Assembly (NCBI GenBank): GCA_022708585.1
Contig: JAKIYJ010000074.1
Span: 1-7,140, forward strand
Reading direction: 5' to 3'
Source of the DNA: Bacteroidota bacterium
GTDB taxonomy: Bacteria > Bacteroidota > Bacteroidia > Bacteroidales > JAKIYJ01
Length of the DNA: 7,140 nucleotides
Each line of letters opens with the position of its first letter. Within the stretch, counting starts at the first letter, position 1. The translations under genes and the position numbers were made by a program. Positions 1 through 4,875 of the stretch are shown here, one piece after another. The notes below the pieces were generated by a model. It searched no databases and was not told where the DNA came from. It saw nothing but the letters and a program-made list of their open reading frames with translations.

Positions 1-29
1 AACAACCTCTTGACTTTATGGACAGCCAC
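1..29 (-). mobile_element. End of a second copy of the MITE-like element, cut by the window edge
   Basis: Read on the minus strand, this stretch begins GTGGCTGTCCATAAAGTC and continues AAGAGGTTGTT. It matches the left end of the palindromic element at 2435-2576 with two differences over its 29 bases. As at both ends of that element, the base just outside is followed by TA (30-31). The copy is in inverted orientation relative to the left end at 2435. The rest lies outside the window, so this could be another short MITE or one end of a full insertion sequence with a transposase. Confidence 0.6.
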
Positions 30-114
30 TAATTAAAATTATCTATATTTTTAATTAATTTATCTTATCAAAAAAAATATTTAAAATAAAAATGACTTTT
101 CGGAGTAGATTCAT
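30..114 (+). repeat. Intergenic repeat R1 (direct partner of 2313-2420)
   Basis: This AT-rich stretch starts TAATTAAAATTATCTATA and ends with the core AAAAATGACTTTTCGGAG followed by TAGATTCAT. The same start and the same core, in the same order and orientation, recur at 2313-2420. The core (88-114 against 2394-2420) matches at 23 of 27 positions. The part between is more diverged and differs in length by about 24 bp. The two copies flank the rnpB-tlpA-TPR block. No coding potential is visible. Confidence 0.55.
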
Positions 115-130
115 AATTGGAATAAACAAA

Positions 131-150
131 AAAGCCGGCTTGTAAGCCGG
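131..150 (-). terminator. Intrinsic terminator at the 3' end of rnpB
   Basis: On the minus strand the sequence CCGGCTTACAAGCCGG folds into a GC-rich hairpin (6-bp stem, 4-nt loop, or 7 bp counted to a tight turn) followed by CTTTTTTG. It has the form of a strong Rho-independent terminator. The first stem arm (144-150) is also the 3' strand of RNase P helix P1, so terminator and P1 share bases. Confidence 0.75.
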
Positions 151-503
151 ATTCTGTTTTATACATAAGAGTATAAATTCTATCATTTATCTATGCTTTT
201 AATAATAAAAGATCAAACGACCTACCCCCCGGTACGGACGAGCAGCCCTTAAACACCGGTATATTTGGTCTTTCAGCCCATAAGGTTTACCCACATAGCC
301 AGTCACCTGACTATGTCGTGAGCTCTTACCTCACGTTTTCACCCTTATCCTGAAATTTTCATCCTCAGGACGGTTATTTTCTGTGGCACTTTCTGTTTCT
401 CCCATAGCCGCTGGAGAACCTTCCCGTTAGGAAGTATGGTGCTCTATGCTGTCCGGACTTTCCTCCTTTGTCAAAAAACAAAGGCGATAGAATCACCGGC
501 TTT
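133..503 (-). ncRNA. rnpB: RNase P RNA (catalytic subunit, bacterial type A-like)
   Basis: This is the catalytic RNA of ribonuclease P, which with the RnpA protein removes 5' leaders from pre-tRNAs. Read on the minus strand, the universal landmarks occur in order. GAGGAAAGTCCGGAC (conserved region I, 5' strand of P4) comes first, then GTGCCACAGAAA, AGGGTGAAAACGTGAGGTAA with GAGCTCACG, and GGGTAAACC. After these come GGGCTGCTCGTCC, GGGGGTAGG, and ACAGAATCCGGCTTAC (conserved region V with the 3' side of P1). The 5' end pairs with the 3' end: AAGCCGG (UG bulge) AUUCU near 489-502 pairs with AGAAUCCGGCUU at 144-155. The length of about 360 nt is normal. The exact 5' end is set by the P1 pairing and the 3' end by the terminator, each uncertain by a few bases. 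Confidence 0.97.
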
Positions 504-519
504 TTTATTTACGGCAACA

Positions 520-527
520 CAAAGATA
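520..527 (-). promoter_or_regulatory. Probable rnpB promoter, -7 box
   Basis: The minus strand reads TATCTTTG, a perfect match to the Bacteroidota sigma-A -7 consensus TAnnTTTG. It lies just upstream of the predicted rnpB 5' end (about 503). The expected -33 position about 19 bp further upstream (547-550) reads TTTT on this strand, one mismatch from TTTG. Its position suggests that rnpB is transcribed independently of the thiol-reductase gene behind it. The start site was inferred from spacing only. Confidence 0.6.
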
Positions 528-573
528 CAAAAAATATTTATACTAAAAAAAACGAACCAGATAAAAATAAAAA

Positions 574-1047
574 TTATTGTCCAAGTAATTCAATAATTTT
601 ATTTTCAAGTTGCTGACCTCTTAAACCTTTTGCAACAAGATACCCCTTTTGGTCCATAATAAACATTGTTGGTATGGAAGTTACTCCATACAATATTGCT
701 GCTTCACTTTGAAAATATTTAAGATCGCTCACCTGTGTCCAGGTAAGTTTGTCATTGTCAATAGCAGCAAGCCATGCATTTCTGTCTTTATCCAGTGAGA
801 TACTGTAAAATTCCAGACCTTTGTCTTTATATTTATTGTAAATAGCAACCTTATTAGGATTTTCATGTCTGCAAGGGCCACACCATGAAGCCCAAAAGTC
901 AATTACTACAATTTTGCCCAGTAAAGAAGATAAAGCTATTTTGTTTCCATCAGGAGCAGGCAGTACAATTTCGGGAGCTGGGCTACCAATTGCTGTTCTC
1001 TTTATAATGAAATGAAACAACATAATCGTCATCAGGATACTTTTCAA
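574..1047 (-). CDS. C-terminal thioredoxin domain of a frameshifted TlpA/ResA-type thiol-disulfide oxidoreductase
   Basis: This is a thioredoxin-fold domain of the TlpA/ResA/AhpC-TSA group, which reduces or rearranges disulfides outside the cytoplasm. The start of the fold is GSPAPEIVLP at residues 21-30. The redox motif WCGPC is at residues 55-59 inside FWASWCGPCR, and the cis-proline loop is TSIPT with Pro126. The end, near KGLRGQQLENKI, matches the usual end of the family. The first 18 or so residues of this frame are not a plausible signal peptide or natural N-terminus. They overlap 983-1047 in another frame, where the upstream ORF encodes the real linker. The ATG at 1047 is therefore probably not used, and this is the 3' part of one gene of about 365 codons that begins at 1669. 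If the break is real and uncorrected, this domain lacks a signal peptide and would not reach the periplasm. Confidence 0.85.
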   Translation of the reverse strand: MKSILMTIMLFHFIIKRTAIGSPAPEIVLPAPDGNKIALSSLLGKIVVIDFWASWCGPCRHENPNKVAIYNKYKDKGLEFYSISLDKDRNAWLAAIDNDKLTWTQVSDLKYFQSEAAILYGVTSIPTMFIMDQKGYLVAKGLRGQQLENKIIELLGQ

Positions 1048-1669
1048 AAAGCCCCTTATCTAAAATGCTATAAGTATTAAGATATTGGTCAATATTGAGT
1101 TGTTCGATAAATATCAATCCTGCCAGTGAATTATTATGTTTAACAATAAAATCATGTATAAAATTAATTCTTTCTATTTCAATTTGTTGAGCTTTAAGGC
1201 TCAATTCATACCGTAAGGAATCAATATTCGATGAAGTAACATGATTTTTATAAATAACATCAAGACTATCGGTACGTTTTTTAAAACCATTAAGGATTTT
1301 CTGTGTTTCAACAATAAGTTCGGATTCAGGAGAACCTGAAATTTGCATACTGTTCTGAAAATCATTTAAACTAAAAATGATATTAATATTTTCACCCGGG
1401 CTAATAACAAGTAACTGATATATTTTATTATTAAGTTCAAGTCTGTGAAAACAGGTTTTTTCAACATTAAAACTCATAGAAAAGTTACCCTGGGCATCAA
1501 TAAGAGATGAAGCGAGTTTAGTTGCCTTTCCCCCCATTTTGCTTATAGAAATATTTGTAAAGTTTTTATTGTCTTTTACAGTTCCTTTAATAGTAGTAAC
1601 AGATTGTGCTAAAACAAAATTAACAGTGCATAGCCACAGTAGAGAACTTATAAATTTTAAATTAGTCAT
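983..1669 (-). CDS. N-terminal secreted DUF4369-like part of the same frameshifted thiol-disulfide oxidoreductase
   Basis: Residues 1-21 form a signal peptide with hydrophobic core ISSLLWLCTVNFVLA and a likely signal peptidase I site at VLA|QS. There is no lipobox, since the preceding residues LWL do not fit at Cys14. Residues about 25-115 look like the DUF4369 beta domain found before thioredoxin in Bacteroidota TlpA proteins. The landmarks are IKGTVKD, DAQGNFSMSF, a PGENINI turn and ISGSPESELI. Residues about 115-215 are a charged, mostly helical linker ending in EKYPDDDYVVSF. In intact relatives the thioredoxin domain follows directly. Here the frame runs into a TAG after NSNW, while the expected TAIGSPAPEI continues in the next frame. 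The gene begins 21 bp after the TPR gene's stop, so the two are probably one operon. The reading as one broken gene is an inference from family architecture. Confidence 0.85.
   Translation of the reverse strand: MTNLKFISSLLWLCTVNFVLAQSVTTIKGTVKDNKNFTNISISKMGGKATKLASSLIDAQGNFSMSFNVEKTCFHRLELNNKIYQLLVISPGENINIIFSLNDFQNSMQISGSPESELIVETQKILNGFKKRTDSLDVIYKNHVTSSNIDSLRYELSLKAQQIEIERINFIHDFIVKHNNSLAGLIFIEQLNIDQYLNTYSILDKGLFEKYPDDDYVVSFHYKENSNW
1008..1017 (-). repeat. Two tandem TTTCA units at the frameshift site in the thiol-reductase gene
   Basis: The minus strand reads GTTTCATTTCATTATAAAG, with two TTTCA units in tandem exactly where the frame is lost. Adding back a third unit restores a continuous frame with no stop, read as YVVSFHFIIKRTAIGSPAPE, so the N-terminal domain and the thioredoxin domain join directly. 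Removing one unit instead gives an immediate TAA. Loss of one unit by strand slippage is the simplest mutational explanation; an assembly or sequencing error is the alternative. Confidence 0.6.
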
Positions 1670-1690
1670 ATCAAAGATTAATTAATTATG

Positions 1691-2113
1691 TTATTCGTCA
1701 AGACAAAACTCCTGTATTAATTTAATAACTGTATTCAATCCAAAATCAGAAGCTTTATACCAATCTTCGCAGGCGCCGGTTCTGTCACCAAGGTCACCAC
1801 GAGCAATACCACGCAAATTATATGCTTCAGCATAATCGGGTTGTATTTCTATAGTTCTAGTAAAATCAATAATGGCATCCTTGTATTCCTGTAAATAATA
1901 TTTTGCCAGGCCTCTGTATATGTATATTTCAGGATCAAGAGGACTTATTTTCAATGCCTCATCAAACATAACAATAGATTCCTTATATTTCTTTTCATCA
2001 AGTAATTTACTTCCTTTTTTAAATAAATTATCCGAAGTTTCCTGCGAATAAGAAGCAAAAGGTACTGTTATAATTATAATAATAAATAAAAATATAAATA
2101 TAAAATTTTTCAT
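1691..2113 (-). CDS. Small secreted tetratricopeptide-repeat protein
   Basis: This 140-residue protein would be exported and act as a protein-binding scaffold; its partner is unknown. The ATG at 2113 is preferred over one 96 bases further upstream because it begins directly with a signal peptide (MKNF, then IFIFLFIIIIITVPF, likely cleavage at SYS|QE). The 32 extra residues of the longer form are AT-rich and look like translated intergenic sequence. Three TPR units follow, at about residues 27-60, 61-94 and 95-128. The canonical positions are clear in the second, PEIYIYRGLAKYYLQEY, and the third has the GDRTGACEDWYKAS form common in Bacteroidota TPR proteins. Two cysteines, Cys115 and Cys137, could form a disulfide once exported. 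The next gene downstream, 21 bp away, encodes a thiol-disulfide reductase, so a redox link is possible but unproven. Confidence 0.85.
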   Translation of the reverse strand: MKNFIFIFLFIIIIITVPFASYSQETSDNLFKKGSKLLDEKKYKESIVMFDEALKISPLDPEIYIYRGLAKYYLQEYKDAIIDFTRTIEIQPDYAEAYNLRGIARGDLGDRTGACEDWYKASDFGLNTVIKLIQEFCLDE

Positions 2114-2206
2114 CTTTGTTTTCACAATAAATTTATTTTCTTGAAAAATTAAATCGTGCTTAAATATTAATGAAGTAATAACGTGATTAATATTTATAAA
2201 TTTTAT

Positions 2207-2214
2207 CAAAATTA
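2207..2214 (-). promoter_or_regulatory. Possible promoter -7 box for the TPR-thiol reductase operon
   Basis: The minus strand reads TAATTTTG, matching TAnnTTTG, about 90 bp before the TPR start at 2113. No TTTG is found at the expected -33 spacing, and such boxes arise by chance in sequence this AT-rich, so support is weak. Confidence 0.25.
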
Positions 2215-2312
2215 ATGAAAACTTTAAATATCAGGAGATAATTACAATAAAATTAACATTAAATTTGTTATTTAATATATAAGTTTGTTCTAAAAAGTTT
2301 ATAAATTTATTA

Positions 2313-2420
2313 TAATTAAAATTTATCTATATTTTATATTTTTTTATCTATGTTATTGGCTAATTTACTTTAATTTTCAAAATAATTAAATGTAAAAATA
2401 ACTTTTCGGAATTGACTCAT
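2313..2420 (+). repeat. Intergenic repeat R2 (direct partner of 30-114)
   Basis: It starts TAATTAAAATTTATCTATA and ends with the core AAAAATAACTTTTCGGAA followed by TTGACTCAT, in the same orientation as the copy at 30-114. A shared TTTATCT also lies between start and core in both copies. The core alone recurs twice more in inverted orientation near the right end of the window. It lies 14 bp before the MITE-like element and is separate from it. Confidence 0.55.
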
Positions 2421-2434
2421 TTATTTATAATTTA

Positions 2435-2576
2435 GTGGCTGTCTATAAAGTCAAGAGTTTGTTTCAGAATGTTCGAGTTCGAGGTTTCGATAGCCTGAAA
2501 ATCGGGAGTGTACTAAAGTACATAACTGATTTGAAGGCTAATAATAACGATGAAATCGGACATTATGGACAAACTC
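2435..2576. mobile_element. 142-bp palindromic MITE-like element with imperfect terminal inverted repeats and flanking TA
   Basis: The left end reads GTGGCTGTCTATAAAGTC. The right end, read inward on the other strand, is GAGTTTGTCCATAATGTC, identical at 13 of 18 positions. A subterminal GAGTTTGT (2455-2462) pairs perfectly with ACAAACTC at the right end (2569-2576). The palindrome continues inward: TAGCCTGAAAATC (2491-2503) against GATTTGAAGGCTA (2528-2540) at 11 of 13, then TGTACT-AA-AGTACA at the tip (2509-2522). TA lies on both outer sides (2433-2434 and 2577-2578), as expected of a TA target duplication. There is no ORF, so any movement would depend on a transposase elsewhere. A related end at 1-29 shows that the family is repeated. 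The transposase family is not determined. The outer 18 bp could also be a separate older end. Confidence 0.7.
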
Positions 2577-2608
2577 TAATTAAAATTAATCTTTTCTAAC
2601 CAATACTA

Positions 2609-4783
2609 ATGAGCAAGAAAAACAGAAAGGGTAAAGGAGATCTTTTATCAAAGAACATTATAACCTTATTATTAAAAAATCCATTCACTGCTTACAATTA
2701 TAAACAAATTTCGCATGCACTTGGCATAAATGATAAAGCAGGGCGTAAACTGGTTAAAGACAGTATAGAAATATCAGTTAATGAAGGAATATTAAAAGAA
2801 GACAAAAAGGGAAAATATAAGTTAAATTTAAAAAAAATTGACAAAAAATTTTCAAACCAAATATATGCTGTTGGGAAAGTAGATATGAAGCAAAGTGGTG
2901 TTGCTTATGTTATTCGTGAAAATGAAAATGAAGATATATACATAGCGCCTGATAATACCTGCCATGCATTACATGGCGATACCGTAAAAGTATTACTATT
3001 TCCTGAACGTAAGGGTAAAAAGTTGCAAGGTGAAATTGTAAAAATAATAACAAGAGCCAAAACAAATTTTGTTGGTATTATGCAAATGCATAATGATTAT
3101 GGCTTTGTTATTCCTGACAATGGAAATACAATGGTAGACCTTTTTATACCTGCTGCTAAAATTGGAGGTGCAGAAAACGGTGATAAGGTATTAGCTAAAA
3201 TGATTGATTGGCCTGAAAATTCTAAAAACCCCTACGGCGAAATAATTGAAGTACTTGGTAAACCAGGTGATAATAATGCTGAAATGCTATCAATACTGGC
3301 TAATTATGACTTTCCACTTTCTTTTTCCAAAGAAACTGAAAAAGAATCTGCAAACATCAATACTGAAATTACAGATGATGAAAAAAATAACCGCCGCGAT
3401 TATAGAGAAATTACTACTTTTACAATAGACCCTGATGATGCAAAAGATTTTGACGATGCTCTGTCGTTACGTAAACTTGATAATGGCAATTGGGAAACAG
3501 GTATTCATATTGCCGACGTTTCATATTATGTAAAACCAGGCTCTGCTATTGATAAAGAAGCTTTTGATAGAGGAACTTCTGTGTATCTTGTTGATAGAGT
3601 GATTCCTATGTTGCCTGAAAAACTTAGCAATGATATTTGTTCTTTGCGCCCTGATGAAGAAAGACTTTGTTTTTCTGCTGTTTTTGAAATGGACGAAAAT
3701 GCCAACGTTCTTAATGAATGGATTGGTAAAACAATTATTAAATCAAACAGAAGATTTACTTATGATGAAGCACAAAATATTATTGAAACAGGGCAGGGAG
3801 ATTATGCTTTTGAAATCTTAACCCTTCATAAACTGGCTCAAAAACTGCGTAAAAAAAGATTTGCAAAAGGAGCTATTAACTTTGAATCCAAAGAAGTAAA
3901 ATTTAAACTCGATGAAAATGCAAAACCTGTTGATGTTTTCGTTAAGGAAATGAAAGATTCCAATTTTTTGATAGAAGAATTTATGTTACTTGCCAATAAA
4001 CGCGTTGCCGAACATATTGGAAAAGTAAAAGGGAAAAAACTACCACCTGTTTTCGTTTATAGAATACATGACAAACCACTTGCTGAAAAAATTAACAGTT
4101 TTTCTTCATTTATTAATAAACTCGGATATAACATTAAAATAGATACATCACAAAATATTGCTTCCTCTTACAATAAATTGTTTAAGCAAATAAAAGGCAA
4201 AACAGAAGAGAATATTATCGAAAACCTTGCTATTCGTACTATGGCTAAAGCTTATTATTCAACTGAAAATATTGGACATTATGGGCTTGCTTTTAATTTT
4301 TATACCCATTTTACCAGTCCTATACGAAGATACCCTGACCTTATGGTCCATCGCCTGCTGGAATATTATCTAAATGGAGGCAAATCTGTTGAACAGGCAG
4401 AATATGAACAATATTGCATACATTCTTCCGAAATGGAGAAAAAAGCCACAGAGGCTGAAAGAGACTCCGTAAAGTTTAAACAGGCAGAATATCTTGCAAA
4501 CAGTATAGGGATGGAGTTTGAAGGGCATATTTCAGGACTGACACAATGGGGAATATTCGTAGAATTAAATGATAATTATTGTGAAGGTATGATACCTTTA
4601 CGTAGTATGCACGATGACCACTATTTACTGGATGAAGAAAATTATTTGATTTATGGCCAAAGATATGGAAAACAATACAAACTTGGTGATAAATTAAGAG
4701 TAAAAGTAAGTCATATTAATCTTTTTCGTCGACAAATCGATTTTTCACTTGTAGAAACTTTTGATGTTGAACAAGATTTTTAA
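2609..4783 (+). CDS. rnr: Ribonuclease R (3'-5' exoribonuclease, RNase II family)
   Basis: RNase R degrades RNA processively from the 3' end, including structured RNAs, and serves in rRNA and mRNA turnover and in tmRNA-linked quality control in the cytoplasm. The 724-residue protein has the full domain order. A lysine-rich start and winged-helix domain span about 10-76, two cold-shock RNA-binding domains span about 85-215, the RNB catalytic domain spans about 262-590, and a C-terminal S1 domain spans about 633-716. The metal-binding signature TIDPDDAKDFDDALS places Asp274, Asp280, Asp282 and Asp283 in the spacing of the catalytic aspartates of RNase II. HFTSPIRRYPDLMVHRLL (567-584) is the second family signature. 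The protein ends soon after S1, without the long lysine-rich tail of E. coli RNase R. The start at 2609 gives a complete N-terminal domain; no Shine-Dalgarno sequence is seen. The leader contains the palindromic element ending 32 bp upstream. Confidence 0.97.
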   Translation: MSKKNRKGKGDLLSKNIITLLLKNPFTAYNYKQISHALGINDKAGRKLVKDSIEISVNEGILKEDKKGKYKLNLKKIDKKFSNQIYAVGKVDMKQSGVAYVIRENENEDIYIAPDNTCHALHGDTVKVLLFPERKGKKLQGEIVKIITRAKTNFVGIMQMHNDYGFVIPDNGNTMVDLFIPAAKIGGAENGDKVLAKMIDWPENSKNPYGEIIEVLGKPGDNNAEMLSILANYDFPLSFSKETEKESANINTEITDDEKNNRRDYREITTFTIDPDDAKDFDDALSLRKLDNGNWETGIHIADVSYYVKPGSAIDKEAFDRGTSVYLVDRVIPMLPEKLSNDICSLRPDEERLCFSAVFEMDENANVLNEWIGKTIIKSNRRFTYDEAQNIIETGQGDYAFEILTLHKLAQKLRKKRFAKGAINFESKEVKFKLDENAKPVDVFVKEMKDSNFLIEEFMLLANKRVAEHIGKVKGKKLPPVFVYRIHDKPLAEKINSFSSFINKLGYNIKIDTSQNIASSYNKLFKQIKGKTEENIIENLAIRTMAKAYYSTENIGHYGLAFNFYTHFTSPIRRYPDLMVHRLLEYYLNGGKSVEQAEYEQYCIHSSEMEKKATEAERDSVKFKQAEYLANSIGMEFEGHISGLTQWGIFVELNDNYCEGMIPLRSMHDDHYLLDEENYLIYGQRYGKQYKLGDKLRVKVSHINLFRRQIDFSLVETFDVEQDF

Positions 4784-4839
4784 TTTAACTGCAATAAAAG
4801 AAAAAAGTTAAAATCAAGTTTTCATTCCTTGCTTTATTT

Positions 4840-4847
4840 TAATTTTG
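4840..4847 (+). promoter_or_regulatory. Possible promoter -7 box for the MFS-rseC operon
   Basis: TAATTTTG matches the Bacteroidota -7 consensus TAnnTTTG and lies 28 bp before the MFS start codon, a plausible distance for a short leader. The -33 region about 19 bp upstream reads AGTT/TTTC, only partly like TTTG. The 92-bp gap after rnr suggests that the downstream pair has its own promoter, but read-through from rnr cannot be excluded. Confidence 0.35.
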
Positions 4848-4875
4848 CTTTTTACTTTTTTAATCAACTTTTATA

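Larger units (their letters stand above)
2114..2608. other. Divergent intergenic region between the TPR gene and rnr, filled with repeats
   Basis: These 495 bp separate two divergently transcribed genes and contain no supportable ORF or tRNA. The part nearest the TPR gene (2114-2312) is very AT-rich and should hold the promoter of the minus-strand operon. A TAAGTTTG box on the plus strand at 2280-2287 fits the Bacteroidota -7 consensus but lacks a correctly spaced -33 element and lies over 300 bp from rnr. The rest is repeat R2 (2313-2420) and the palindromic MITE-like element (2435-2576). Only 32 bp separate that element from the rnr start, with no Shine-Dalgarno sequence. Where rnr transcription starts is not visible. 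Confidence 0.7.

Noticed and set aside
983..1047. Programmed ribosomal frameshift in the thiol-reductase gene
   Set aside because: No slippery heptamer or stimulatory structure is visible, and the family is normally encoded in one frame; loss of a tandem unit or sequence error is simpler.
2114..2209. 32-codon N-terminal extension of the TPR protein
   Set aside because: It would bury a clear signal peptide behind an AT-rich stretch that reads like translated intergenic DNA; the start at 2113 fits better.
2313..2580. CRISPR array or spacer-like periodicity in the repeat-rich intergenic region
   Set aside because: Repeats here are few, diverged and irregularly spaced, and no cas gene is present.
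3246..3428. Short plus-strand open frame inside rnr (and another at 3630-3821)
   Set aside because: Both overlap the conserved RNase R frame in another phase and have no domain or start signal of their own.
4784..4812. Possible terminator after rnr (TTTAACT ... AGTTAAA, 15-nt loop)
   Set aside because: The stem is only 7 bp with one GC pair, the loop is long and no T-run follows, so it is not distinguishable from chance in this composition.
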